Translations under genes and position numbers: made by a program
Shown: piece after piece, positions 8,888-16,456 of the stretch
Numbering within the stretch: position 1 is the first letter of the stretch
Layout: every line of letters begins with the position of its first letter
Source: Ruminiclostridium sp.
GTDB lineage: Bacteria > Bacillota > Clostridia > Oscillospirales > Ruminococcaceae
DNA length: 36,909 bases
Direction of reading: 5' to 3'
Assembly: GCA_016282095.1 (NCBI GenBank)
Contig: JAEEJW010000061.1
Span: 1 to 36,909, forward strand
The notes under the pieces: generated by a model
Database searches by the model: none
The model's input: the letters and a program-made list of their open reading frames with translations, nothing else
Told to the model about the DNA's origin: nothing

Positions 8888-9673
8888 TTATTGGGATAAC
8901 TCATAAGCACGCCTTGTGCAGGCTGCACAAGCCGCGTTCACATCATCGGTAAGTCTGCCCTCATAGAGCTTGTCAAGTCCGGCGATAGTTGTGCCGCCGG
9001 GAGACGACACCTGCTTTATGAGCGCATCAACGGTCATACCGGAACTCGTCAGCATCTCTGCCGAGCCCTTGAGCGTTGCGGCGAAAAGACGCAGCGCAGC
9101 GCCCTCGTCAATGCCGTTGGCGCCAGCATAGTCTATGAAACCTTTAGCGAAAAGATAAATAAAGGCGGGAGAACTTCCGTTTATGCAGATGATCTCTTTC
9201 ATCTTGTCTATCGGTATAACTTCCGCGATGCCGCAGCTCTCGATGACGGACTTCGCAAAAGCGAATTCTTCATCGGTGGTGCGGGAGTCTGTGGACATTG
9301 CACTTGCACCCATTCCCAGCATCATGGGGGTGTTGGGCATTACCAGAACAACCTTGGCATCCGGTATCGTGCGGCTTCTTATGAACTGCTCGGAAATACC
9401 TGCGCAGATAGATATGAATACCGTGTCCGCAGTCACGGAGCCCTTTATCTCGTCGAGGACCGCTCCGAGAACCTGCGGCTTCACAGCCAGCAGTACATAT
9501 TTACAGATTGAAACAAGCTCGGAAGCACTCGAGCAGGGCTTCGCCGGAACAGCGGCCAGCTTTTCAGCGTCCTTGTCGTAAGCATAGACTTCAGCAGAAC
9601 AGCCGTTTGCAGCTATACCTTTTATTATCGCGGAACCCATGTTTCCTGTGCCTATAAATCCTAATTTTTCCAT
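8888..9673 (-). CDS. proC: Pyrroline-5-carboxylate reductase
   Basis: Reduces pyrroline-5-carboxylate to proline with NAD(P)H. 261 residues, normal for the family. The N-terminal Rossmann fold shows LGFIGTGNMGSAIIKG, followed by VLLAVKPQVL, VMPNTPMMLGMGASAM and INGSSPAF. The C-terminal signature SSPGGTTIAGLDKL is present. A GTG at 9682 would add three residues; the ATG at 9671-9673 is preferred because it directly precedes MEKLGFIG and follows the folT stop by one base (TGATATG). No strong ribosome site precedes it, so translation probably depends on coupling to folT. A functional link to folate is not obvious; it is simply the last gene of that transcription unit. Confidence 0.95.
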   Translation of the reverse strand: MEKLGFIGTGNMGSAIIKGIAANGCSAEVYAYDKDAEKLAAVPAKPCSSASELVSICKYVLLAVKPQVLGAVLDEIKGSVTADTVFISICAGISEQFIRSRTIPDAKVVLVMPNTPMMLGMGASAMSTDSRTTDEEFAFAKSVIESCGIAEVIPIDKMKEIICINGSSPAFIYLFAKGFIDYAGANGIDEGAALRLFAATLKGSAEMLTSSGMTVDALIKQVSSPGGTTIAGLDKLYEGRLTDDVNAACAACTRRAYELSQ

Positions 9674-9674
9674 A

Positions 9675-10568
9675 TCAGACACCGCTTTCAGTTTTCTTTT
9701 GTTTCTTATGGGCTTTTACCTTCACGTTCGGGAATATCCTCTTATACGCAGCAAGTATCGGGAACAGTATCACCAGCAGGAGCAGGCAGTCAACCGGCAG
9801 CTGTATGGCGTTTTTAGCAAGCCTTACAGGGTATGAGGCTATCAGTGAATCTGCTGTCATATAACCGGAAACCACAAAGGCTATCGGAGTAAGTATCAGA
9901 TTGCAGGCAACGACTACTATCACCTTGGACAGAACTACCGCTGCGGACGAACGAAGGTCGCCCTTGTCTTTCCTGCCGCTCATTATCATGATGCCGAAAA
10001 ATAGTCCGTACAGGAAACCGACTATCACAGCAATGATCTTAAGGGGCGGGTCCGTGAATACAGCGGCGAGTTTCACGAGCTTTTCATTCGAGGCTGCGAG
10101 CCCTTCCAGCCCCATGCCGAAAAGGAACACGATGCCTACGAAAACAAGAGCCGTTATGACTCCGGTTATCAGACTTTTCAGTATGATCTTTCCCGTATCT
10201 TTCCGGGCATTTTCGGTGATCAGGTTGTTACGCAGCCTGAGAGGCTTGAGATCGTAAAGGAATATGCCGTAGATCATGGCTCCTATAGCTTCTATAAGCG
10301 TGAACAGCGGACTGAAACCACCGTCCGAACTCATCATGAAGCCGATAAGGTCAGTCACAACGCCAACGAGGAATGCGACCGTAGGGCCGTAAAGCATACC
10401 CACTGTTGCAAGCGCAAGGTATGCGAAGGTTATTTTCAGATCGGCCGATATCTTTATCGACACCATTTTAAGAACAATGTCAAGTGCGATCAGAATACCT
10501 GTCACAGTGATACAGCGGAGCGATCTGAGCTCCATAGCCGATCTGCCGAATTTTTCAAAAAAGTTCAT
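9675..10568 (-). CDS. folT: Folate-family ECF transporter S component
   Basis: Substrate-binding membrane subunit of an energy-coupling-factor transporter, expected to bind folates and pair with the shared EcfA/A'/T module, which is not in this window. 297 residues. The family core is visible in RSLRCITVTGILIALDIVL, ISADLKITFAYLALATVGML and YGPTVAFLVGVVTDLIG near the N-terminus, and in SYPVRLAKNAIQLPVD near the C-terminus. Between these, about residues 115-200 hold extra charged and hydrophobic sequence, making it much longer than the roughly 170-200 residues usual for S components. The start ATG at 10566-10568 has GGAGGG seven bases upstream. The THF riboswitch in the leader strongly supports the folate assignment. 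Confidence 0.9.
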   Translation of the reverse strand: MNFFEKFGRSAMELRSLRCITVTGILIALDIVLKMVSIKISADLKITFAYLALATVGMLYGPTVAFLVGVVTDLIGFMMSSDGGFSPLFTLIEAIGAMIYGIFLYDLKPLRLRNNLITENARKDTGKIILKSLITGVITALVFVGIVFLFGMGLEGLAASNEKLVKLAAVFTDPPLKIIAVIVGFLYGLFFGIMIMSGRKDKGDLRSSAAVVLSKVIVVVACNLILTPIAFVVSGYMTADSLIASYPVRLAKNAIQLPVDCLLLLVILFPILAAYKRIFPNVKVKAHKKQKKTESGV

Positions 10569-10571
10569 ACA

Positions 10572-10615
10572 TTTACCCTCCTTATAAATCAGACTATACA
10601 TAAAAGACGGATAAA
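10572..10615 (-). promoter_or_regulatory. Possible helix sequestering the folT ribosome site
   Basis: In the RNA, UUUAUCC (10609-10615) can pair with GGGUAAA (10572-10578), which includes the 3' part of the GGAGGG ribosome site: seven pairs, one of them G-U. A competing small hairpin, AAAGU/ACUUU at 10613-10627, uses part of the same strand. Such a switch would suit translational control by the riboswitch upstream, since no U-run terminator is present between them. This is inference from base pairing only. Confidence 0.3.
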
Positions 10616-10640
10616 GTATGAAACTTTCGGATCATTCATG

Positions 10641-10742
10641 TACAGCGAGATGCGAAGACCGCACCGCAAGCGTTCGGCGCTTTTCGTCGCTGTGCCAACT
10701 CTCCGTACACAGCGCACTTAACGCACGGTCCTCTACTCTGTA
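10641..10742 (-). ncRNA. Tetrahydrofolate (THF) riboswitch upstream of folT
   Basis: Read on the minus strand, the element matches the THF riboswitch (folT motif) in order. P1 is TACAG/CTGTA; then AGTAGAG; P2 GACCG/CGGTC; the conserved GCGTTAAGTG; P3 CGCTGTG/CACAGCG; ACGAA; P4 AAGCG/CGCTT with loop CCGAA; GCGGTG; and a closing GCATCTCG. The P3 loop contains GAGA, which can pair with TCTC of the closing segment to form the expected pseudoknot. Conserved single-stranded blocks agree with my memory of the Streptococcus mutans aptamer while the helices differ in sequence. It lies 72 bases before the folT start. No terminator follows, so translational control is likely. Confidence 0.93.
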
Positions 10743-10743
10743 G

Positions 10744-10773
10744 CGGCGAACCGCTGAAGAAAACGGTCCGCCG
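10744..10773 (-). other. Stem-loop between pfkA stop and the THF riboswitch
   Basis: A ten-base-pair stem (10744-10753 with 10764-10773) has a ten-base loop. On the minus strand one pair is a G-U wobble, whereas the plus strand would have an A-C mismatch there, which suggests an RNA on the minus strand. It starts seven bases after the pfkA stop and ends one base before riboswitch P1. There is no U-run after it, so it is not a normal intrinsic terminator; it may stabilise the pfkA 3' end or stack on P1. Confidence 0.7.
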
Positions 10774-10780
10774 ATGATGA

Positions 10781-11743
10781 TTATATTGCTATTTCATTTG
10801 CGATATGATAGAGATCCTTCGGGAATTCCTTGGTCATCTTGAGAGCTTCCTGAATGTCTACGTCTATCACTTCGCCATGCTGAAGGCCTACGACTCTGTT
10901 GCCGATGCCCTTAGAGAGAAGTTCAACGGCATAGTAGCCCATTCTGCTGGCTTCAACTCTGTCACGGAGAGTCGGAGCACCGCCTCTCTGAACATGACCG
11001 AGTATTGTAGCACGGCAGTCTATATGTACATGTTCCTGGATCTCCTCGGCGATCTGCTGAGAATTGCCGATACCTTCGGAAACCACGATGATGAAGTGGT
11101 TCTTGCCGGCTTTGCGGGAATTCTTTATCTTCTCCGCAACGTCGTTAAGGTCATAGGGCATTTCTGTAGTAATGATAGCGGTCGCGCCGCAGGCGATACC
11201 GGTGTTGAGCGCGATGTATCCAGCTCTTCTGCCCATTACCTCGACTACCGAGCATCTGTCGTGGGAGCTTGCAGTGTCTATGAGCTTGTCAATGAGCTCC
11301 ATAGCAGTATTCATGGCTGTATCATAGCCTATGGTATATTCGGTCATTGCTATATCATTGTCGATAGTTCCGGGGAGACCTATGCAGGGTATGCCCTCAG
11401 CGGAAAGATCTGCCGCGCCTCTGAACGAACCGTCGCCGCCTATTACCACGATGCCTTCGATGCCGTTATCTATGCAGGTCTGTTTTGCCTTGAGAATACC
11501 GGGCTTTTCCTTGAATTCAAGGCATCTGGCGGTATAAAGCATGGTGCCGCCGCGCTGGATTATATCGGAAACGCTCGTGATCTCGAGAGGACGGATATCA
11601 CCGTTGATAAGTCCGTTGTAGCCTCTGTAGATACCGACTACCTCTATACCTTTCTGGATAGCCGATCTTACGACCGCTCTGATAGCGGCGTTCATTCCCG
11701 GCGCATCACCGCCGCTTGTTAACACACCTATCTTCTTTATCAT
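10781..11743 (-). CDS. pfkA: ATP-dependent 6-phosphofructokinase
   Basis: Phosphorylates fructose 6-phosphate, the committed step of glycolysis. 320 residues. GVLTSGGDAPGMNAAIR lies at 6-22, GGDGSFRGA at 102-110 and PGTIDNDI at 125-131 (catalytic Asp128), with EVMGRRAGYIA further on. Glycines rather than Asp/Lys at the GGDGS and PGTIDND positions indicate ATP, not pyrophosphate, as phosphoryl donor (family knowledge). A TTG at 11749 would add two residues; the ATG at 11741-11743 has GGAGG eight bases upstream. It has its own promoter, and no promoter is visible between it and folT, so folT and proC are probably transcribed by read-through. Confidence 0.97.
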   Translation of the reverse strand: MIKKIGVLTSGGDAPGMNAAIRAVVRSAIQKGIEVVGIYRGYNGLINGDIRPLEITSVSDIIQRGGTMLYTARCLEFKEKPGILKAKQTCIDNGIEGIVVIGGDGSFRGAADLSAEGIPCIGLPGTIDNDIAMTEYTIGYDTAMNTAMELIDKLIDTASSHDRCSVVEVMGRRAGYIALNTGIACGATAIITTEMPYDLNDVAEKIKNSRKAGKNHFIIVVSEGIGNSQQIAEEIQEHVHIDCRATILGHVQRGGAPTLRDRVEASRMGYYAVELLSKGIGNRVVGLQHGEVIDVDIQEALKMTKEFPKDLYHIANEIAI

Positions 11744-11766
11744 TTTCAATTCCTCCGTTTATTCCG

Positions 11767-11788
11767 GCAGGCATATATCAATGCCCGC
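11767..11788 (-). promoter_or_regulatory. Stem-loop at the predicted 5' end of the pfkA mRNA
   Basis: In the RNA GCGGGCAU pairs with AUGCCUGC (eight pairs, one G-U) around a six-base loop. It begins about five bases after the predicted transcription start near 11792 and ends before the GGAGG ribosome site. It resembles 5' stem-loops known to protect mRNA from decay; that role is inferred. Confidence 0.6.
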
Positions 11789-11798
11789 ATTTATTACA

Positions 11799-11827
11799 AT
11801 TTTACTATAATAACAACAAATCGTCAA
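11799..11827 (-). promoter_or_regulatory. Promoter of pfkA
   Basis: Minus-strand TTGACG (11822-11827), 17-base spacer, TAAAAT (11799-11804), in an AT-rich gap between whiA and pfkA. The predicted start is near 11792. Confidence 0.8.
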
Positions 11828-11877
11828 GTGATTTTTCAGCTAAAACAGACGATTTCCGAAAAAACGACTTTTTTCAC

Positions 11878-11907
11878 AAAAAAAGATACCTCATTCAGCA
11901 TCTTTTT
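11878..11907 (-). terminator. Probable terminator after whiA
   Basis: On the minus strand AAAAAGAT pairs with ATCTTTTT around a 12-base loop and runs into a seven-T tract. The stem is AT-rich and therefore weak, but the position, about 50 bases after the whiA stop and before the pfkA promoter, is right for the end of the hprK-whiA unit. Confidence 0.5.
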
Positions 11908-11959
11908 AATAGATTTTCAGACAAAAGCAGCTTTCACAATGTGCTGAAAATATGTACGT

Positions 11960-12805
11960 TTACTGTTTTTCCCGCAGTTCTGCCGCAAGCTTTGTAAGGC
12001 GCTCAAAACGATGGTTCACGCCGCTGCGGCTTATTTCGGGCTGTACCAGCTTTCCGAGATCCCGCAGAGACATATCCGGGTTTGCAAGCCTCAGCTCCGC
12101 TATTTCGCAGAGTTCTTCCGGCAGCTTGTCCCTGCCAAGCTTTTCAAAGATGAACGCTATGTCATCCAGCTGCTTCGCCGACGCTCTGGCCGTTCTGTCA
12201 ATGTTTGCGGTCTCGCAGTTCACGGAACGGTTTATATTGCTGCGCACTTCCTTGATGATCTTGATGTTCATGATCTCCATTGCGCAGCGCATTGCTCCCA
12301 TATATGTCAGGATATCGGAAATATTCTCGCTGTTCTTGCTGTACAGGAAAGCCGTCCTGCCTCTGCGCGAGATATTTATCGTCATTCCGTGTTCAGTTAT
12401 CAGCCTGTGAAGCACAGCGCATTTTTCTTCCGAGTCCGGCATTATTTCAAGGTGATAGCCGGCTTTCTGTATGTACACATTGCCACAGGCAATGAACATT
12501 CCGCGCAGGAATGTACCGGTCTGTTCATCGCTGCCGTCTGTAAGCGAGCTGTCTGTACCGACGGAACCGATGCCGGTGAGCTGTGTGCTGACGCTGTACG
12601 CCGTATCGGTCTTATGCTTTACCTCGGCAAGCACAGCCTGATATTTCCTGAGTTCACGCTTCACATAATGCGCGAGCTTTCTGTCGTGCGTCACGAATTG
12701 TCCTCCGCGTAAACCGTACAGAATACCGTACCGCAGAGTATCCTTCATTTCTTCGGACGTTTCATATTCACACAATTCCTGTTTTACTTCATTCGAGAAA
12801 GACAA
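11960..12805 (-). CDS. whiA: DNA-binding protein WhiA
   Basis: 281 residues. WhiA proteins combine a degenerate LAGLIDADG homing-endonuclease fold with a C-terminal helix-turn-helix and act in cell division and chromosome segregation in Firmicutes (family knowledge). The N-terminus MSFSNEVKQELCEYE matches the family; FLRGMFIACGNV near residue 98 and YHLEIMPDSEE belong to the endonuclease-like domain. NPDMSLRDLGKLVQPEIS and GVNHRFERL near 235-267 form the helix-turn-helix region. The start is TTG at 12803-12805, preceded by AAGGGTGAGAG; no ATG gives the conserved N-terminus. rapZ lies 64 bases upstream with no yvcK between. Confidence 0.95.
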   Translation of the reverse strand: MSFSNEVKQELCEYETSEEMKDTLRYGILYGLRGGQFVTHDRKLAHYVKRELRKYQAVLAEVKHKTDTAYSVSTQLTGIGSVGTDSSLTDGSDEQTGTFLRGMFIACGNVYIQKAGYHLEIMPDSEEKCAVLHRLITEHGMTINISRRGRTAFLYSKNSENISDILTYMGAMRCAMEIMNIKIIKEVRSNINRSVNCETANIDRTARASAKQLDDIAFIFEKLGRDKLPEELCEIAELRLANPDMSLRDLGKLVQPEISRSGVNHRFERLTKLAAELREKQ

Positions 12806-12869
12806 TCTCTCACCCTTCCGCGGTCTGTATTTTTAAATCATAATGCTATAAGGTCGCAAATTCCGGCAC

Positions 12870-13724
12870 TTATTTCTGTGCATCTCTGTGCAAAGCATGA
12901 ACATTATAGCCTTTTTCATGCAGAAAATCATTGGTCATTTCCGCGAAGGTCACGCTCCTGTGCCTGCCGCCTGTGCAGCCGAATGCTATAACGAGCTGGC
13001 TCTTGCCTTCCGAAATATACTTAGGCACAAGAAATCCGATCATATCGAACAGCTTGTCCCTGAACTCCACCGACATTTCCGAGTTCATGACATAGTCGCG
13101 TACTTCCTTGTCCTCGCCGGTTCTGTTCTTCAGCTCCGGAACATAGAATGGATTCGGCAGGAAACGTACATCGAACACAAGATCCGCTTCGTCCGGGATA
13201 CCGTACTTGAATCCGAAGGAAAGACAGCAAATCGCCATGCTGTCCGAGATGTTGTTCATAAACATCTTTAGCATGGTCTCCTTGAACTTCGCAGTCGTGG
13301 TATAGCTCGAATCTATGAAATAGTCCGACTTCTCGCGTATGGGCATAAGAATGTCGAACTCCTCGTCTATCGCTTTATCCAGATCTCCGCCGCATATATC
13401 ATACAGGGGATGCTTTCTGCGCGTTTCCTTGTAGCGGCGCTTCACTACGTCCTTGTCGGCGTACAGGAACAGTATCTTGACATTCAGACCGTTCCCGCGC
13501 ATTTCCGTAACATTCTGCCAGAATTGAAGAAAAAGCTCGCCGCCCCGTATGTCAACGACGACAGCGACTTTCTTTATCGACGAATTCTCTCCGCACAGAT
13601 CCGCAAACTTCGGTATCAGCTGCGGCGGCATATTATCTATGCAGAAATATCCTATATCCTCCAGCACCTTTACCGCGCTGGATTTTCCGGAACCGGAAAT
13701 TCCGGTAACTATCACAAATTCCAT
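12870..13724 (-). CDS. rapZ: RNase adapter / nucleotide-binding protein RapZ (YvcJ)
   Basis: 284 residues, P-loop NTPase of the RapZ/YvcJ family. The N-terminal Walker A is GISGSGKS at 8-15, followed by EDIGYFCIDNMPP and a Walker-B-like VVVDIRGG. The C-terminal family signature is VIAFGCTGGRHRSVTFAE. In enterobacteria RapZ controls glmS small RNAs; in Bacillus YvcJ binds nucleotides and affects competence, so the exact role here is open. The ATG at 13722-13724 lies seven bases after the murB stop, with GGAGTGA upstream. It belongs to the hprK-murB-whiA unit. Confidence 0.95.
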   Translation of the reverse strand: MEFVIVTGISGSGKSSAVKVLEDIGYFCIDNMPPQLIPKFADLCGENSSIKKVAVVVDIRGGELFLQFWQNVTEMRGNGLNVKILFLYADKDVVKRRYKETRRKHPLYDICGGDLDKAIDEEFDILMPIREKSDYFIDSSYTTTAKFKETMLKMFMNNISDSMAICCLSFGFKYGIPDEADLVFDVRFLPNPFYVPELKNRTGEDKEVRDYVMNSEMSVEFRDKLFDMIGFLVPKYISEGKSQLVIAFGCTGGRHRSVTFAEMTNDFLHEKGYNVHALHRDAQK

Positions 13725-13731
13725 TTATCGA

Positions 13732-14649
13732 TCACTCCACAGGAATTAGTTCACATTCGAGCTTAACGCCCGAATCCGCAAAAACCTTTGCCTGTATATC
13801 ACTGATTATATCACACACGTCCTTGCAGGTTGCTCCGCCGCGGTTTATCACAAAACCGCTGTGCTTCTCACTTACCTGCGCACCGCCGCGGGTGTAGCCT
13901 TTAAGGCCGCTGTCTTCGATCAGCTTGGCCGCAAAACAGCCCTCCGGGCGCTTGAAGGTGCTGCCCGCGCTGGGATATTCGAGAGGCTGCTTATCGCGGC
14001 GTTTCTGCATGGTCTCAGCCATTTTCCCGGTTATCGCTTCAGGATCCCCTTCAGACAAGCGGAAGCAAACCGACAGTATCACCTTGTCCGAACCCGTGAA
14101 CACGCTGCGGCGGTAAGACAGGTCCATATCCGCGGCTTCCATGCGCTTCACGCTGCCGTCGCTATCGAGATACTCGCAGTACACGACCACATCCTTCATC
14201 TCTCCGCCGTAGGCTCCGGCGTTCATATACAGGGCGCCGCCAGCCGAACCCGGTATGCCATATGCGAACTCAAGTCCCGTAAGTCCTGCGTCCCTGGCGG
14301 CATTGCAGACCTTTATGAGCGGAGCACCTGCTTCACAGATAAGGCAATTGCCCTCCCGCTTCACAGCGGAATATTCGTTTCCTATCAGTATCACTACGCC
14401 GCGGAGCCCACTGTCGGATATAAGAACATTCGTACATTTGCCGAATATATAGTATTTTATGCCGTTTTCCCTGCACGCGGTCACCAGTTCCCGGATACAG
14501 TCTGCCGAACCGGGCATCACAATGGTATCGCATACGCCGCCTATATTAAACGATGTATAGCCCGCTATCTTCTCGTTGTACAGTATCTTCGCGCCGTATC
14601 CGGCGGCTATCTCTGCTATTATACTGTGTTCCACAGTGAAATCCCCCAT
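13732..14649 (-). CDS. murB: UDP-N-acetylmuramate dehydrogenase (UDP-N-acetylenolpyruvoylglucosamine reductase)
   Basis: FAD- and NADPH-dependent reduction of UDP-GlcNAc-enolpyruvate to UDP-MurNAc, in cytoplasmic peptidoglycan synthesis. 305 residues. NIGGVCDTIVMP at 35-46 and GIPGSAGGALYMNAGAYGGE at 131-150 bind FAD, SYRRSVF lies near 178, and the proton-donor serine is Ser230 in PSAGSTFKRPEG. HSGFVINRGGATCKDV and a C-terminal glutamate in ECELIPVE complete the family pattern. The start ATG at 14647-14649 follows the ROK kinase stop by 13 bases, with GAGAG upstream. Confidence 0.96.
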   Translation of the reverse strand: MGDFTVEHSIIAEIAAGYGAKILYNEKIAGYTSFNIGGVCDTIVMPGSADCIRELVTACRENGIKYYIFGKCTNVLISDSGLRGVVILIGNEYSAVKREGNCLICEAGAPLIKVCNAARDAGLTGLEFAYGIPGSAGGALYMNAGAYGGEMKDVVVYCEYLDSDGSVKRMEAADMDLSYRRSVFTGSDKVILSVCFRLSEGDPEAITGKMAETMQKRRDKQPLEYPSAGSTFKRPEGCFAAKLIEDSGLKGYTRGGAQVSEKHSGFVINRGGATCKDVCDIISDIQAKVFADSGVKLECELIPVE

Positions 14650-14662
14650 TATCAGTATTCTC

Positions 14663-15616
14663 TCACTGTAAAGTATATAGATAAGCGGCTCCTATTATTC
14701 CCGCATCATTGCCGAGCTTACAGATATCGAGCTTTGTCGAGCTGTTGGGGTCGATGCAGTAGCATTCCTCGGCGATGTACTTTATCAGCGGGTCGGTGAG
14801 GTTCTTTCCTTCCTTGCAGATACCGCCGCCGATAAGCAGGACTTCCGGCTGGAATATGTTCACCATATTGGTGAGGCCGCAGCCGAGATAATTGATATAT
14901 TTGTTCACTACGTCCGTGGCAGTCCTGTCACCGGCACGGAACCCGTCAAACGCGGTCTTGCCGTCAACATTGTCCATGCTGCCGCCTGCAAGCTCCCACA
15001 TCTTTGTGTTTTTGTCTTCCTGCATGGCTTCCTTTGTGAAATTTATAAGGGCAGTAGCGGAGGAATATGCCTCGAAGCAGCCCTTTCTGCCGCAGGAGCA
15101 GGGTCTGCCGTTGTACTCGATAACGGTATGCCCGACCTCGCCGCCGCAGAAATTGAAGCCTGTATAAATCTTGCCGTCGATGATTATGCCGCCGCCGACA
15201 CCTGTACCGAGAGTTATTACGACAACGTTCTTATAACCCTTGCCGGCGCCGTTAACGACTTCACCGAACGCAGCGGCATTCGCGTCGTTCTCGACATATA
15301 TGTGAGTCCCGAGCTTTTTGCCGAGTATCTCGCCCAGCGGGAAATTGTCGAAGCCGAGGTTGTTGGAATGGAGTACCACACCTGTGTTGCGGTTGGCTGT
15401 GCCGGGTGTGCCTATGCCGACGCTGTTCACGTCGGAGAGCTGTATATTCGCGGCCTCGCAGGCGAGTTTAACGCCCTCGGCGATGCTTTCCGCGATCTCC
15501 TCGCCCGGACGGGGCAGATTTGTCTTGATGTTTGATTTTCCGATGATATTGTAGTTCTCGTCAACTACTCCCACCTTGATATTTGTTCCTCCGAGATCTA
15601 TGCCTATGTTGTACAT
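14663..15616 (-). CDS. ROK-family glucokinase
   Basis: Sugar kinase, most likely ATP-dependent glucokinase, supplying glucose 6-phosphate. 317 residues. IGIDLGGTNIKVGVVDE at 4-20 is the phosphate-binding start, catalytic Asp111 lies in VENDANAAA, and TLGTGVGGGIIIDG starts at 135. The ROK zinc site is formed by His163 in GEVGH and Cys173, Cys175 and Cys180 in CSCGRKGC. The ATG overlaps the PHP phosphoesterase stop as TAATG. ROK kinases can also take N-acetyl-sugars or fructose, so glucose specificity is probable rather than proven. Confidence 0.9.
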   Translation of the reverse strand: MYNIGIDLGGTNIKVGVVDENYNIIGKSNIKTNLPRPGEEIAESIAEGVKLACEAANIQLSDVNSVGIGTPGTANRNTGVVLHSNNLGFDNFPLGEILGKKLGTHIYVENDANAAAFGEVVNGAGKGYKNVVVITLGTGVGGGIIIDGKIYTGFNFCGGEVGHTVIEYNGRPCSCGRKGCFEAYSSATALINFTKEAMQEDKNTKMWELAGGSMDNVDGKTAFDGFRAGDRTATDVVNKYINYLGCGLTNMVNIFQPEVLLIGGGICKEGKNLTDPLIKYIAEECYCIDPNSSTKLDICKLGNDAGIIGAAYLYTLQ

Positions 15617-16374
15617 TACTTTCTTTCCTTTCCTATTCTGTCGCTGCGTTCTTTTATGTAACCGAGGAACCGTTCCTCGGAAGAATTGACTATGAGTTCA
15701 GCCGGAAATCCCGTTTCGATGAGCAGATCTGCCGCCAGCGGAAATTGTCCGATATGTGTGTAGAAATGAGCGTCGGAATTTACGATGATACGGGTGCCGT
15801 GCTTCACACAGCAATCAAGTATCAGCTTATCCCTGTCACGAGAAACTCCGCCGCGCTCCAGCCTGCATTCGTTTATCTCAATAAGGCGTCCGAATGCTGC
15901 GCAGGCTTTTGTGACCTCATCGAAATCGTAGTCGTACTTCGGGGATTCCGAGTGACAGATCACATCCACATAAGGATTCTTCAGGACATTCAGATATGCT
16001 TTGGTGTGCTCGGACTTTATCGAAGGCCTGAACGTCTGAACATGGAACGAGGCGTTCACCCATTCAAGTGTGTCATATAATTGCAAGTCATAGTCCGGAA
16101 TGTCCAGACTGCCGTCTGTGCCTATGATATTCGCTTCTATTCCCCTGAATATCCTGACGCCTTTCAGATAATCCGGCAGTATGCAGAGGTTGTCGAAATG
16201 CCAGATATCAGGGGCGTCCTGCATATTTATGCCATGGTCGGTCATACCGAGATATTTTATTCCGTGCTCCGATGCCCACTCTGCATTCTCGGTTATCGTG
16301 CTGTACGCGTGGGTCGAGGCAATAGTATGCGTGTGCATATCCGCCACAAAGCACAGTTCATTTGTATTTTCCAA
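15616..16374 (-). CDS. PHP-domain phosphoesterase (YcdX-like)
   Basis: 252-residue metal-dependent phosphoesterase of the PHP superfamily. Metal ligands are visible along the chain: His14 and His16 in DMHTHT, Asp46-His47 in MTDHG, Glu80 in GIEAN, His111, His141 in ICHSE, and Asp201/His203 in NSDAH. This full set matches the trinuclear YcdX-type site. The natural substrate is unknown. The only start giving the complete first motif is TTG at 16372-16374; it has no strong ribosome site, so the start is less certain. It lies between hprK and the ROK kinase, overlapping the latter by one base. Confidence 0.88.
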   Translation of the reverse strand: MENTNELCFVADMHTHTIASTHAYSTITENAEWASEHGIKYLGMTDHGINMQDAPDIWHFDNLCILPDYLKGVRIFRGIEANIIGTDGSLDIPDYDLQLYDTLEWVNASFHVQTFRPSIKSEHTKAYLNVLKNPYVDVICHSESPKYDYDFDEVTKACAAFGRLIEINECRLERGGVSRDRDKLILDCCVKHGTRIIVNSDAHFYTHIGQFPLAADLLIETGFPAELIVNSSEERFLGYIKERSDRIGKERK

Positions 16375-16412
16375 TTCTTCTGTTCCGTTCTTTTCTTTTT
16401 ATTATTACGTTT

Positions 16413-16441
16413 TTATCTCCCCGCCGGAGACGGGGAGATAA
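16413..16441 (-). other. Stem-loop in the hprK-PHP intercistronic gap
   Basis: An eleven-base-pair perfect stem (16413-16423 with 16431-16441), with a CTCCCCG/CGGGGAG core and a seven-base loop, starts 15 bases after the hprK stop. On the minus strand it is followed by AAAAACG and not by a U-run, so it should not terminate efficiently. It may mark an mRNA processing or stability site that sets hprK apart from the genes below. Confidence 0.75.
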
Positions 16442-16456
16442 GACTATGTTCAGTTA

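Noticed and set aside
10744-10773. Intrinsic terminator for pfkA
   Set aside because: The stem is strong, but the following bases are GCTACAGAG with no U-run, so it is reported only as a stem-loop.
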